DNA of 64,000 bases. Source: Sipunculus nudus (taxonomy: Eukaryota > Annelida > Sipuncula > Golfingiida > Sipunculidae). This document shows positions 22,505 through 34,777 of this stretch, piece by piece (positions within the stretch are counted from its first letter, which is position 1; each line of letters opens with the position of its first letter). The stretch is taken from NCBI GenBank assembly GCA_026874595.1, contig CM049311.1:62209453-62273452 (forward strand), in the 5' to 3' direction. Below the pieces are notes generated by a model. That model was not told the origin of the DNA. It searched no databases and was given only the letters and a program-made list of their open reading frames with translations. The position numbers and the translations under genes were made by a program.

Positions 22505-24889
22505 TTAATAAAATTGCATTTTACTCCCAAAGCAGAGATTGGGTTTAGAATAGAGTCTAAACTTGTTTTTGTAAAATTTTGTCATTAGTTCACACTTATA
22601 AGTCTGTACGGTAGGTTTTCCAATCTGAAAGGCCTTCTGCGAGTTTCTTTCTACATCTGCCTGATTTTACGGATGGCCTTTACTATGCAGTTTTCAGAAT
22701 TACTTTTATCAAGACTAAGTAGGCCCTATAAGTCGAATTATAATAGATACAACTTGGTCATACTTTCATAGCAACCTGTTAACTTGTTTTTTATATACAT
22801 CAATAACCTCCAATATGAATCCAATTGGCACCCTTTAATCTTGTTATATCCTTTCCAGTCTCAGCAACAGGAACCAAATTATCCCCCAACTGGGCACACT
22901 ATAATGCATAAAGAGCAGCTCCCTTTTAATCTCAATGTACTGAATCGACATATCCAATTACAAACAGTTTTAATCACTTATGAAGCCATTTTGTGGAGCA
23001 ATTGTATCAAGGCAGCCATGATGCCTTATATTTACAAAGGAGGTCCATGAGCCCATATATTAACTGGAAGGTAATGGAGGCATGACAGCAATGTTGACAC
23101 TTGACAGATATATGGATAATGGACTGGAAGATTGATGTAACAGCCTTTCTGTTTATTTTCACTCGTTACCTTTATTACACTGCAAAAGCTAAAACTGTAA
23201 AAGCAGGTTTAACCTGTAAAACCTGTAAATGGTAACCTTGCAGCCAGCTAACCATCATTGTTTTGGCTTTGTCCACTCCTGTAATAAATTATGATAATTT
23301 CAGTAAATTCTTGAAAAAGTTCAGTTGGTGGTAAAAGCATCAAGTTGTAGCATATGCATGTAACATTCATGAGAAATGTTGAGCTGAAGTTTATAAAAGA
23401 TGTAGCAGACTTCAGGAAAATATAAAATTCCTGACACCTCTATTTAGACTGATTTGATTATGGTTCTTTCACTGGTTGTCTTGTAGCTGTTTTTGTTGAC
23501 CAGTTTCAAGCTGGGCCCTAATAAACAGTGAAAAATAGGCATGTACTGGGATAAATCCGATATTCAGTTGTTCCACACAACCAGGTCAGATAAGGTTACA
23601 CTATTAGGCAGAATGATTACTAAATGACAGAAAATGGTCCACACAGTAAACTGAAGATCAACATACAGCAATGTCAAAGACAAAATAAACACAAGACATC
23701 CAGCATGACCCCTGGAATTGATTCTTTTAATTTCATGCCTGTATTCCCAGGGCTGCAACAGCTGAAGCCACAGTCACAGCAGCTGGCGTCAGGTGTTCAC
23801 TGTACATATCTGATGGAAGGAACATTCCTGCTGCAAAATTAAACCACTCACTCCTGTGAAGAGTAATTAAATACTGTAGAAAACTATTTATTAATAAAAA
23901 AAAAGTACATCATATTGAAAATTTATCGTTTTCATACATTGGCATGATGTTGGTCTGTTTTTAATTTTATAAGGATGGTGGCATGGTCTGTTGAATGAGA
24001 TAAAATTTGAAGGGTATTAAGGCCAAGAAAAAATAAGGTTTGGTTCTCAGGCACTTTTTTTTAGAAATCAATGCAGGTGGGTGTTTTTTTTATTTTCAAT
24101 TTTTTTGTATGTTTCAATAAAAATATCAAATGATAAGTGAAAATCACAATAATAACAAATTTATTTTGCTAAACAAGTAAAAGCACTACGTAACAAAGGA
24201 AATTTTATCATAATTGTAATATTCATCTTCTTGAAAGAAAAGTCAAAGCGGCTGGAGCTCAAAATTGGTAAGTTTCTATTGAAAATAAAAATAAAAATTT
24301 TTGATGCAGGGGTTTAAATTATATTAATAGCGTAAGGCGATTTTTGTAATTTTCCGTATCTCCTCTGCTACCACAGTACCAATTACCATGTTTTTTAAAT
24401 ACATATGCAATATCTGTCACAATTTTGTTAAACTTGCCCAAAACTGACTTTTTTGTAGTAAACATTTTAGGTTAACTTTAATTTGGATTTAAATTTAGAT
24501 CTGAATGGGTTGGGATTAATAAGAGGCTTCAAATGAAAGCAGTGACAGAGAGTTTTAGGACGCTCAGTAGAAATGTTCAAGTATGTCTGATATACAATAG
24601 ATCAAAGGTCTGTCCCAGGAAATGTGTATGTACTCAAGGACTTACTGGCATACAAGAAATATTTCCATATAGCAAAAAGAAAGGAGTGAGGAACATGGTC
24701 ATAATAATCAATCATTTGTTAAAATTCCTATGAGATTATGATTTCTCATCTTTTTGCATGTTTAATGATAATTTTTAAGCAAGTCTGAAAGAGATACATT
24801 TACTGTGTGACTGTTTATTTGTCATGAAGGAGTGGTTAAATACCATGGCCTCCCCATGAATCTTTATCCTTGTTATAAATACAGGTAAA
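22505..24889. other. AT-rich sequence, no feature seen
   Basis: Short frames only, with T-rich tracts near 24058-24110. No repeat ends, tRNA boxes or splice-bounded exons that I can support. Confidence 0.5.
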
Positions 24890-24914
24890 AATATATATAT
24901 ATATATATATATAT
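24890..24914. repeat. (AT)n microsatellite
   Basis: Short alternating AT tract of about 25 bp. Confidence 0.9.
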
Positions 24915-25401
24915 GTAACATATGGGGTCACCTCAATATATCACATGCACAATCATGGGTAAAGCCATGTCATATCATCTGTATTTATTAAATGCAGATC
25001 TAGTTAAAGACCAGCTATCTGAGACTGACATAAAATGTTGCATGTAAAATGAAGACATGTAAAACTTTGTAATATTTCATTTAAATCAACTATATGGAAT
25101 TCACACATAATATAATACTCATTATTTGAGTGGTGTAAAATATATTTGTAAAACTGATATAGCACTGATAAACTGATAGCATCATTTATATACATGTATC
25201 AATGGCCTTCCATGTTATTAATGTAGCATAATACAGTGAAATGGAACATCACATATAACTCATAATGACAGACTGGGATAGTTTATTTGATGATACGGAT
25301 GTTTCATGCAACAGAGTCTTCAATCATCTGAACTTCAAAGAGTAAACTAAATGTTTCACATTTGATATAAAATTTTATATAAAATATTTATATTTTTTAT
25401 T
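24915..25401. other. AT-rich sequence, no feature seen
   Basis: No supported feature. It borders the 5' end of a family C element. Confidence 0.45.
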
Positions 25402-27396
25402 AACAAGGCCTACTGGCCTAATGCCAACCTGTGCAAATTTTGGGAGTATGAATGGAGGTTTATTTTTTAAATTTAATACTGATCCTCTTATGTCCTACAT
25501 ATCTACCTTAGTCATTATGATTTCAGCGAAATGGACATTTCAGACCTGCAGGTTTGGGACTAGGACATTTTAAAACTAGGATGTATCAGTATATTTCGGA
25601 TATGTTCTTTTTGCCAGGGAGGATTATTGGAACAGATGAATGGACAATATGGCAGCATGGTTTTGGAGAAGAACATTTTTTAATGTTTCAAGCTTCATCT
25701 TTATATATATAAGAAAATGCAGTTAGCCAAAAATTAAGCAAGATCTGATGGAATTTTTTAGTTGACTATATTTTGCAAAATATTTGGTGATGCTAGCTCC
25801 TGTCCTTTTTGAGATAGCTATGATGCACAACAGACGACAAATGATGCCACACCATTTCATAAGCTCACTGATTCTCTAAAAATGCAAACCAAATTTTTTC
25901 AAACAGTGGAAAGATATAGTTTCAATAGTTCTTATCTTGGCATTCTGCGTCTAGACATTGTCTGGACACCAGACAGAGCCAGGTCAGTTGCCATGGTAAC
26001 GTCTGGACTGCACCTCGATGCACTGATTGACTTCTTGACTTGGTATGTTAAAACTTGCCATGCTGCTAAATCTGTTTTTAAACACTGAAAGCCTTTTTCA
26101 ATTGGCTACACTGCTTTTTTAAAGCTGCATTTACCCAATCTATTCTTATAAAACTGACAGAAGTCTGAGAACAATACCATAGAACAATTCTTGTAAAGTT
26201 TAAACCAATCAGCTTAACAGTTTCTTAGACAAACAGTGTATAAGCTAGAAGTCTTAATTTACATTTTTTGCTTGTAAAAAGAGATCAATGTAGGTCGCGC
26301 CACCAACACCTCAATTTCAGATATGACTCCTGTGACAAACATTGGCATAAAATTTCGTGAAGACAGCTCTAGTTTTTTCTGCGATTTTAAGTTTAGTATG
26401 CTTTATTGCACAGATGACAAAGTTATAGCTCCTGTAACTTGGCCAAAAATCAACAAACTGGAGCCATTCAAACAAATTTGCGAGAGATTGTTCTAGGGAT
26501 CATTTCCGTGAAATATTGAACAATTTGGCTGGACAGTTCCGGAGAAGAAGATTTTCATACCTTTTTAAACTTTTCCTGTATAAAATCTGAGAAAATCACT
26601 GAATCAAAACCATTTGAAAAAATTTGAATTATTAACATCTAAGGATCATTCATGTGTGAGATTAAAGAATTTGACCCAGTGGTTTTTGAGAAGATCTTTG
26701 TAGCAACTGAGCAGAAATGGGCTGCTATAACATTTGACTATATTCAGCTTCCCATAACTCGGCCAAAAGTCATCGAACAGAGACTATTTGAACAAACTTA
26801 AGAAAGCACTACCCTAGGAGCATTTCTGTGCAATATTAAACAATCTGGTTTTACGCTTTCAGAGAAGAAGTCTGTTGTAGCCCTCTATATGCTTCAGGCA
26901 CCATTGACCCCCATACCAAAAGACCAATGCAGGTGGCACCACCAATACCTCAATTTCAGATATGACTCAAGTGACCAACATTAGTATAAAATTTTATGAT
27001 GATAGCTCCAGCAGTTTCTAAGATTGTAATTTTAGCATGCAGATGACTAAGTTCAACTTCCTGTAACTCCTTCAAAATCACAAAACTAGAATCATTCGAA
27101 CAAACTTGAGAGAAATTGTAACATAGAACTTTTCTTTGAAATATTGGACAATTTGGCTGGACAGTTTCAGAGAAGAAGATTTTTAAAGGTTTTTAAGCTT
27201 TTTCTCTATAATAGCTAAATTAATGCAGATACCCAATAATAAGCTCTGGTGCACCAAGTCTCACATGTTACTAATCGTTACATGTAATTTGGAGCTGCTA
27301 GCTCTGACAGTTTCAGACTTACAGCCATGGACGGCGGACGGCTGATGGCATATGGACAATGCCCCGCCATCGCATAAGCTCACAGGTTCGATAAAA
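25402..27396 (+). mobile_element. Family C Helentron-like element, longest copy
   Basis: The 5' end is AACAAGGCCTACTGGCCTAA, with the STIR GCCAACCTGT at 25423-25432 (one change). A degenerate internal 3'-end-like sequence lies near 25855-25881 (CATAAGCTCACTGATTCTCT). A second body follows with palindromes at 26293-26304 (GGTCGCGCCACC) and 26932-26943 (GGTGGCACCACC). A GGACGGCGGACGG patch lies at about 27329. The 3' STIR ACAGGTTCGA at 27382-27391 has one change. The interior consists of related units of several hundred bp. It looks like a composite: a short C unit joined to a second 3' half. No protein is encoded. Confidence 0.7.
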
Positions 27397-27611
27397 ATGA
27401 AAATAAAATCAAATGCCAAGGATATCAAACCTTTGTTCTACCAATTATGGTCATTATGAAAGGATGCACTTGGACTTGCCGATGCCTTAACCTTCATTTA
27501 AAGAGCATTCAATAACTGCTGAGACTAACAATGTAACTGTCAAGCATTTCACCCCAATCAATGTGGTGTACCACTTTCACAAACAGCTGGGTCACAAGAA
27601 CACATCACTGG
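27397..27611. other. No feature seen
   Basis: Short interval between the family C element and the minisatellite. Confidence 0.4.
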
Positions 27612-27908
27612 CCACCCATGTTTAAGGTGGCAACCCATGTTTAAGGCGGCCACCCATGTTTAAGGCAGCAACCCATGTTTAGGCAGCGACCCATGTTTAA
27701 GGCTGCTACCCATGTTTAAAGCAGCACCCTATGTTTAAGGCAGCCCCCATGTTTATAATGGCAACCAATGTTTATGATGGCAACCCTTGTTTAAGGCAGC
27801 AACCCACTGTTTAAGGCGGCACCCCACTGTTTAAGGCGGCAACCCATTTTTAAAGGGGCAACCCATGTTTAAGGTGGCAACTTGTGTTTAAGGCGGCAAA
27901 CCATGTTA
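27612..27908. repeat. 19-bp minisatellite, about 15.5 units
   Basis: Units of 18-20 bp vary around CAACCCATGTTTAAGGCGG. Variation is concentrated in the last third (GGTGG, GGCAG, GGCTG), with a few one-base length changes. Units are directly adjacent with no unique spacers, so it is not a CRISPR-like array. Confidence 0.9.
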
Positions 27909-28817
27909 TTGATACTCTTTGTATTAATCAGTAACTGAAAATACAAGCACTACTGGCACATGGTAACCTGATAAATGTCCAACTGCTAAAAACCTTTGGA
28001 TCAGTTTTTATCTGGAAATGACTTGTGGTTTCAAGAACAATTCTACAGTGATCACAGCTTGCCCACAAAAGAAGAAAATTAAAATGTGACATTTGTCCTT
28101 GGCTTGCTGCTGCCACAAAAGCAGAGTGTTAATTAATGTCTGCAAAAATCTTTCATTCTTCCTTTTTGCTTATCATGTTTCACACATCAAACTTTTCAAC
28201 ATGTTTTTTAAATGTGTCAAGTTCTTAAATGTATCTTAGCTAACATTCGAATCTGCAGATCCATGCAGCTATTTATAAACCATTGCTTCAAGGAAATATA
28301 AATTCCATGACATTCAATTATTATTTGTTACAACTGTAATATCAAAATGGAAGTAAAGAAGGAAGCCAAAATTGATGCTCTGTCAGTAACTCGAGAAAAA
28401 TGCAGCATCCAAAATTAAACAAAGGAAACCAACTTGCCCAGTCCATGTCTCATTCAAAGCAACAAGGTAATCTGATCACAAATTTATGCACATGCAGGCC
28501 TGAGGTTTTAACCCCAATACCCCTATCATTTCACGGTTTCTAAACTGATTAACTTGACACAATACATATTGGACTGCATGAAACAAGAGGAGTAATCACA
28601 GCCTAAAATTAACAGCTAAAAATGCCAACGTCAGAGTAGAAGGTCTGTAATAAAGAAAGTTAAAACACCCTTACACCAATAAACAAAATTCTTATGGGTA
28701 CTTTGCACACTCTGCATTCAGTACCAACTGTTTCCTATGTGAACTTTTTGGCTACTAAACCAGTTTGTTTTTATTAACAATAAGACTAAAGAAATAATTT
28801 AAATATACAGAAACCAG
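27909..28817. other. AT-rich sequence, no feature seen
   Basis: No coding or repeat signature that I can support. Confidence 0.45.
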
Positions 28818-29000
28818 AACAAGGCGTACAGGCCTTATGCACACCTGTGTAATGAAATATATTGCAGATATAATACTTTGTTGAAAATATACCTCACATT
28901 ATTTGAAACATATTTGATTATTTTTTCAAGTACAGGTGTGACAAGTGCACGCACAAAGCAAGTATTAAAACTTATGAACCTGAGTTAAAGTACCAAGTTC
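28818..29000 (+). mobile_element. Family C 5' end fragment
   Basis: AACAAGGCGTACAGGCCTTA followed by a degraded STIR (GCACACCTGT). Only the 5' terminus is recognisable. The right limit is approximate, and no 3' STIR follows within the next kilobase. Confidence 0.5.
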
Positions 29001-29230
29001 CTGGACATTTACTTGACCCAAGGCCAATACATAAAGTGCTGTTACACAACTAAAACATACGTACACTACACAGAGGTCCCACATACACAGTTTGGGCCAC
29101 ACATGTTTCAGCAAGTGTGAAGAGCTGATACAACCCTATATTGCTTGCAGAAAGGTTCAGAGAAAACCTAGGTCTTTACTTTACGACTCAGTTCCCTAAC
29201 TTGCACAGTGTATAATCATTTCTGTTGATA

Positions 29231-29320
29231 CTGTGGTTGTCTTCTTATTTGCGGTGGTTTCAAATTCGCAATATTCACAGTCACTCTCTGGCCGCGAAAT
29301 TGAAACCACGCAGTTTTGAA
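29231..29320. mobile_element. Fragment of the TA-flanked MITE family
   Basis: TACTGTGGTTGTCTTCTTAT and the following TTTCAAATTCGCAATATTC match the left TIR region of the element at 8310-8745. A GAAATTGAAACCACGC sequence near 29299-29314 is the inverse of the opening and may be a remnant of the other side. Heavily decayed. Confidence 0.5.
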
Positions 29321-30170
29321 TGCATATATACCAGGCCATTATCGTTTCAGAAGCTGCCGATAGTTGGTGACAGTTGAAATTTTTCTTCAGTTACGTAGTG
29401 ATGTCTATAGAGCCTGGTGCATATAAATAATGGAGAATAACAGGGTCCACTTAAAATAATATCGGTTGGCTCAGATGCAAAAACCGTGACCCTTTGCAGG
29501 GATGCACTGACCGGTTGGGCGCCCCTAGAAGTTTTTCCTGCCCTCCGGCACATGACTGGAGCATGGAAAGTGTCAATGTCCACAGGGCAGTAATATTTAA
29601 AAATTACGTGTATGTGTGCCAAGCCAGATGACATCCAGTGACACTTAAAAAGAATATTGAGAAGAAGGTACCCTTTTATCATTGAGCCGTATTTAGTTAT
29701 TGTTAATGAATAAATTTTGCTACTAAAGTAATGAACGTAGTCGCTAGAGAAGCGCCACCTAGTAACTGTATAAAGGACTAACTCTGTCACTACCGAAATC
29801 ATGACCCGCCAAACGATGTTTGATTGGCTAGTGATGAAGTGAATTTTGAATATATTTGGAAGGTCACAGTTCATTATGGGGCCAAATTGCCGCAGAACAG
29901 TGGAGCTGCTTAGAATGAGCCTTGGCGCTGAACTAATTACATCCAGCCGGGTCATTGCTCCCCGCACGTGTTGGCTCAGCCGTCCATGACTGTTCGAACA
30001 TGCGATATCCGGAGTTCTGGACAGAGAATTAGTAGACTTAGATAATAGTGAGATCTGTGGTTTATGAAATAATTTGGTCATTACAGTTCATAATTTCATA
30101 TTTGATATTAAAATATACTACTAAACTAATGAGAGAGCGAAAATGGAACCCCATGAAACTTTTTAAAATA
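29321..30170. other. GC-richer stretch with a 244-codon minus-strand open frame of doubtful coding status
   Basis: A frame of 244 codons runs on the minus strand (30081 to 29347), the longest outside the LINE. Its residue content (L, S, T, I, H and scattered C) lacks any domain I recognise. It has no homologous repeat in the window and no visible splice context. The underlying DNA is less AT-rich than its surroundings, which lengthens chance frames. The plus strand has CCAAT-like (GATTGGCT) sequence near 29820. I do not call it a gene. Confidence 0.2.
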
Positions 30171-30350
30171 CAACAAGTGACCCATGGGTCATGACGCTCA
30201 GCTGACTGGGAAGAGATTCGCAAAAGGAAATTTTATCATCAGAATGGTAGTATATACCCATTCAACTGAAGCATCAAACAGATTAACCAACAGACCAAGA
30301 TTTAGTCTGTATTTATATATCTCAAAAATAGAGAAAAATGTGTAAACTTT
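30171..30350 (+). mobile_element. 5' fragment of the long family B subfamily
   Basis: AACAAGTGACCCATGGGTCA with the GACCCATGGGTC palindrome and CGCTCAGCTG, followed by about 150 bp that match, in inverse orientation, the 5' end of the large element at 56713-60052 (59900-60052). It stops where family A copy A5 begins at 30353. Confidence 0.75.
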
Positions 30351-30352
30351 TA

Positions 30353-30587
30353 AAACTAGAATACAGGTAACCGACAAGTGACTACATGTATCTGCCAAAA
30401 TCGGATAGTGAGGCATGGATTGAGTGGCAAGGGGAAATAGAGTGAGGTATGTTGCATATTAGCATGGATGTCTGCAGCCTAAATGTGTATGTAGGTTGTG
30501 CCACCTACCACAAATCCAGAAAGCTGTCCAAGTTGTATACACCTGCAAAATTTTAGGCAGAAAAGTCAAACCACTACATGTATATGA
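30353..30587 (+). mobile_element. Family A 5' fragment, copy A5
   Basis: AAACTAGAATACAGGTAACC, a degraded hairpin and STIR (GTATCTGCC), then the characteristic GTGAGGCATGGATTGAGTGG segment and half of one module. It ends inside the CCACTACATGTATATGA phrase, so it is 3'-truncated. It adjoins a family B 5' fragment and probably inserted into it. Confidence 0.7.
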
Positions 30588-30801
30588 TGCAACTTCTACT
30601 CACCAGTCAGACAGAAACTAAGCATAAGGGTCCTGCTTCATAAAAGCAAATAAACATGGTAAAAAAGGATGGGTAATAAACTTGCCAAAACCCTGGGTAA
30701 AACATGGATAAAACCTGGGTAAAGTACTTTTAACCGAGGTTTTAAACACTGACTTGGTAAATAGGTTTTACCTGGGTCAAATGCAGACCCTGTAGAAAAA
30801 A
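30588..30801. other. Unassigned sequence with AACCTGGGTAAA-type repeats
   Basis: Short phrases around CTGGGTAAAA recur in both orientations between 30650 and 30785. I cannot assign them to a family seen elsewhere in the window. Confidence 0.35.
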
Positions 30802-30979
30802 AACAAGGCCTACAGGCCTAATGCGAACCTGTTCATTGGGAAATACACCGGGTATAATGCTTCAATGCTGGACCTTAATTTACTTTTCATGTATATGAAC
30901 AATGCAAGTACTAAACATTTTGAATAAGAAACAATTACACAAACAACACTGCTGAAATTCTGGCATGGGTGCACACAAC
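30802..30979 (+). mobile_element. Family C 5' end fragment
   Basis: AACAAGGCCTACAGGCCTAA gives a clean AGGCCT-AC-AGGCCT palindrome, followed by the intact STIR GCGAACCTGT at 30823-30832. The following sequence does not match other family C bodies and runs directly into a family B 5' end at 30981. Confidence 0.65.
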
Positions 30980-30980
30980 A

Positions 30981-32366
30981 CAAACAAGGGACCCATGGGT
31001 CACGGCGCTCAGCTGATCGTGATTGGACTATAAATGTTTCTCCACTGTGATACTATATAGAGTCAATAAAGCTTATGAATATCATGGACATGTTGGGCTA
31101 TTATAAAGAAATGTAATGTAATATGCAAGTAAATGATAAATAAAATTACCTGACTGATGGATTAATTGAGTAAAATATAGTGGTTTTATTTTTTATTTAT
31201 TTAGGAGAGGTTGAAAATTGTGATATATTTGAGCAAATATGAATGCAATGACAGCAGTAATAAGCAATAGTAGAATGATGATAAGGCTATTTGTTGAAGG
31301 ATCTTAAGTGTATGGTGGTCTGCAAGCTTTCAATTTGACAGATATGATGTGACTGTATGACACAATATCTCTTTAGTCTTGACAAGGTACATTACTGTGA
31401 TGCCAACTATGTCTACATATTACACAATATTGACATAATTTCTGGCATGTACATAGGTACCTATGGAAGAAAAGTTATACAAAATATTAGTGTATGAATA
31501 TATCTGATTCATCTTGTTCTTGCTTACTGAGGCTGACTTTGGGATGGGGTTCGGAGAAGGGAAAAGTGAGGGCAGCACAAAGGTGGATGTAGAAATATTC
31601 TATTGTAATGTTTTTCATTTATATAAGAATATGAAAAGCTAAGAGGAAAGGGGCCCTCCTACTTGGTTATAGTAAAGATCTAAATATATGATTGCAAACT
31701 AATACTTTGACAAGACTGTCATGAAGAAAAACAGTAAAAGTTTTGAGATACTGTGATGCATATGAAAATTTACAGATGGACAGGCAAGTGGACAGAATGG
31801 AATATACCTTTATTTCATTTTCAGGGGAATAATGCATTTAAGTTTATATATAAGCCTATTTTTTAGCATATCCACTTTTTCCATTAAGAAAATTTTATCT
31901 GAATCATTTTTTTTATTTGCAGGTTTTATAAATTTTTAATAAAAAAAACTAAAAATATAAGTTAAAATATTAGAATTGTTGCAAAAGTTGCAATCATTAT
32001 ATATACAGAGTAAAAAAACTGAAACTATAAGTTAAAATATTAGAATTGTTGCAAGAGTTGCAATCATTATATATCCAGAGTGTAGCTCATATTGGGTCAT
32101 ATTATGCATACACATATATTTTATTATTTTTAAATCATAAATGTTTAAACTGAATTTAAAAGAAAATAATGCCACAACATGGCATCTACAAGAATATTCC
32201 TTGAATCACTATTAAAAAGTTTTGCACATTGGAGTTTTCAGTTCATGCTTAATTTTATGCACCAAAATAAAATAAAAGATTCAGTGAATTTGATAAAATA
32301 AAACATCTTTTCAAATAAAGTATACACACTGTTGGTTGAATGAGGGACAAACAATATCATTGTGCT
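30981..32366 (+). mobile_element. Family B element, second subfamily, 3'-truncated
   Basis: The 5' end is intact: CAAACAAGGGACCCATGGG, CACGGC, and the STIR GCTCAGCTG at 31007-31015. From about 31590 to 32366 it matches 19285-19980 closely, for example GAATGAGGGACAAA(T/C)AATATCATTG. The match stops at TGTGCTAATTACTATCC. The segment 31016-31590 is absent from the other copy, so that copy carries a deletion or this one an insertion. A ~70-bp direct duplication (AAAAACTRAAAMTATAAGTT) sits at about 31945-32080. Confidence 0.65.
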
Positions 32367-32702
32367 AATTACTATCCCATTTTTAGAACTAGACATCATC
32401 TTGGCTAAAGGCCAACATCAAGGCACTGGCAATCTGCCAATGGTAAACCAAGTGCTGCCATCTGAACACAAAAGTGGTCCCTACTTGAAATAACTTTGAA
32501 ATTTATTTTCCCAACACAAAATGCTTTTCAGCTGACTTTTTATAAAAAAGAAATCAGGAATATATGTAAAATTATTACGGATGCATACTGAATGCAAAAT
32601 TAAAATACAGATATATATCATTGATGGCAAATTCTTGAATTAAGTTGAGTAGGGATACCAATAATTTATAATCCACGTATAGTTGTCTTTATATAGCCAC
32701 AG
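32367..32702. other. AT-rich sequence, no feature seen
   Basis: Flank of the 9-kb LINE unit. No repeat ends. Confidence 0.4.
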
Positions 32703-32716
32703 AGAGCTGAATATCC
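32703..32716. repeat. Left copy of a 14-bp direct repeat, probable target-site duplication
   Basis: AGAGCTGAATATCC here is identical to 41709-41722. The two copies sit at the edges of the A/C-rich unit, where base composition changes. Confidence 0.65.
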
Positions 32717-32900
32717 CACACTTGCTCCCTGATTGCCGTAGCGTACGGACGTCAGCGAGCCTCCCCAGCGCCTACTCATCAACCAGACCAGCCAGCCAGA
32801 TAAGATCGACCGACTCAACACTCTAATTAGCACCGTGTTCGTTCAGGCATACTATTCACTTAGTGTTTAGTCTGTCTGGGCCGGCCGGTGCCACCCAAAC

Positions 32901-32916
32901 AGTCCTTTTTAGGACT
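32901..32916 (+). other. AGTCCT/AGGACT stem-loop in the LINE 5' UTR
   Basis: A six-base stem with a TTTT loop, preceded by CCCAAAC. In geometry it resembles the metazoan histone mRNA 3' stem-loop (6-bp stem, U-rich 4-nt loop, CA-rich 5' flank) but lacks its two conserved basal G-C pairs. The same hairpin recurs at 41011-41026 and, with ATTT in the loop, at 41045-41060. Confidence 0.6.
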
Positions 32917-33154
32917 CGCTAAAACTACAACAGAAATATACAAGATAATACAAGCTACAACAAGACACAGGATACAGAACAAGACAAAATCACAAGTCAG
33001 ATACACGCAAAACACAGTAAAGTAAGTAACATTTACATAAAGCGCATGCACTTTGTATCCAGAAACAAGTAAGTATTACTAGCACTACTAAAACAAACTA
33101 AACAACACACAAACAAACACTCACACCAGCGGGGGGCCAACCTGCAATAGCAAT

Positions 33155-34777
33155 ATGGCCGCCCGTACTGAAAACAAACTCATCCCCACAGTGGATTTTA
33201 TGGACTCCTGTAGGGATAAAGCAAACAAAACCAAAACCAAACAAACAGCAGCAAAATCAAAATTGAACAAGGAACTAAAGAAAAAACAAACTGCAAACCA
33301 AAAACAAAAAGGAGATGAAACGCAAGATTTCATAGCGTTTCTACAAGAAACAATAGCTAAACAAAACAAAGAACTTTCCGAACAAAAAGACCAAATCAGA
33401 CTATTAACAAACGAAATCAAAGAAATGCGGCTAATCATAACAGGAAAAAATAACCAGAACACAATCAAACCAGAACAAACAACTGATTCACATGCAACAA
33501 ACACAACAAACCAAGACAAAACCACGACACCACAACAACCAAAAAACGCACCAGAAACCAGCAAAACAACACCCAAACTTCAGTGCTGTGAAACAGCACT
33601 AGAAAAACTCAAAACGGAAAACAACACAAACATAACACACAAATCCAACCAACCACAAGCTAAAAGAAAACTGAAACTAGCGGGCGTGACTCCAGCCCCC
33701 ATACAGGTACAAATGGTTACAAGAACGTCAAAACCCACAGCCTCCCCGAAACGCAAAGAAATATCACCATCCGCAGAACACAAAACAAAAGCAGAAACAC
33801 CAAAATCAGCTAAAAAACAAAAAATATCAACCACCCCACAACAAAACACATCACCACCTACAAACCAACAAACAAACAACGAAAACTGCACCAAAAACAC
33901 CACTAATGAAACAGAAATGGACACACAACCCGCCCCGCAAAACACTACAACTGAAACAAACAAACAACCAAACAAACAAACCACCAAAAAACCTACAAAG
34001 GGAGTCATCAAGGGCGTCCCTGAAGAAACCAACACACAAACTATAAAAGAAAGCCTGAAAAACATTGGGGTCACAGAGGCCCACAGACTCGGCAAAAGCA
34101 GAGTCATAAAACTCACTTTTGCCACCCCAGAAAAATACAATAAAGCACAAATAACAAACATCAAAATTAACAACACAACCTACAAAATGACAAAATACGA
34201 GGAGCTGAGTGAAGTAGCGCAATGCTACAACTGCCAAAGATTTGGCCACTCAGCCAAAACATGTAAACAACCCCCCAGATGCCTCCGTTGCGGTACTCAG
34301 GGCCACACCCTGAAAGACTGCAACGCACCCAAAACTGAAGCGCAATGCGCAAACTGTAAAGGGCAGCACATCGCCAGCTTTAAATCCTGCCCAACATACA
34401 AAAAAGCCAACTCGGATTATAGAAAAAATGAAATAATAAATAAAGAAAAAACAAATAAAACTCCGCTACTCCCCACCCCCGCACCCGCACCCGCCCGACC
34501 AGCATGGGGCAAAAATCCCATCCCCACACCACCCCCCCAAATCATAAACAACACAAGAAATGAAGCTCAAGCAACCAAAAACATGACATACCTGGCCATG
34601 ACCATAAAGGAACTACTCCCAGATAAAACCATGACTGAAATCTGCAACATACTGGCAGTAGGGCATAAACAAGCCTACCAATTCACAGTGCATCCACGCA
34701 CTGTTGAAGAAAACATCAGGAAAATTAAACAAATAAACAACAAATACATGCAGGAATTCCCTGCATTATCCCGATAA
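33155..34777 (+). CDS. LINE ORF1, gag-like nucleic-acid-binding protein
   Basis: This 540-residue intact frame encodes the RNA-binding ORF1 protein of the retrotransposon, expected to coat its RNA and form ribonucleoprotein particles. Residues about 1-350 are low complexity, rich in K, T, N, Q and P, with a likely short coiled coil near residues 50-90 (DFIAFLQETIAKQNKELSEQ onward). Three zinc knuckles follow: C357-x2-C-x4-H-x4-C370, C376-x2-C-x4-H-x4-C389, and C398-x2-C-x3-H-x6-C412. This triple pattern is typical of Jockey/I-group ORF1. The start is the first ATG of the frame. The frame overlaps the open ORF2 frame by about 50 nt. Codons are strongly A-ending, unlike chance frames in the window. 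The clade call is from motifs only. Confidence 0.9.
   Translation: MAARTENKLIPTVDFMDSCRDKANKTKTKQTAAKSKLNKELKKKQTANQKQKGDETQDFIAFLQETIAKQNKELSEQKDQIRLLTNEIKEMRLIITGKNNQNTIKPEQTTDSHATNTTNQDKTTTPQQPKNAPETSKTTPKLQCCETALEKLKTENNTNITHKSNQPQAKRKLKLAGVTPAPIQVQMVTRTSKPTASPKRKEISPSAEHKTKAETPKSAKKQKISTTPQQNTSPPTNQQTNNENCTKNTTNETEMDTQPAPQNTTTETNKQPNKQTTKKPTKGVIKGVPEETNTQTIKESLKNIGVTEAHRLGKSRVIKLTFATPEKYNKAQITNIKINNTTYKMTKYEELSEVAQCYNCQRFGHSAKTCKQPPRCLRCGTQGHTLKDCNAPKTEAQCANCKGQHIASFKSCPTYKKANSDYRKNEIINKEKTNKTPLLPTPAPAPARPAWGKNPIPTPPPQIINNTRNEAQATKNMTYLAMTIKELLPDKTMTEICNILAVGHKQAYQFTVHPRTVEENIRKIKQINNKYMQEFPALSR

Noticed and set aside
27612-27908. Possible CRISPR-like array
   Set aside because: Units are contiguous 18-20 bp without unique spacers, in a eukaryotic context. 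It is a minisatellite.
29347-30081. 244-codon minus-strand open frame
   Set aside because: No recognisable domain, no coding-like composition or splice context. The local sequence is GC-richer, which makes long chance frames more likely.
33121-34352. Minus-strand frames up to 198 codons opposite ORF1
   Set aside because: They are shadows of the A/C-rich LINE coding strand and encode C/V/F/L-rich low-complexity peptide.
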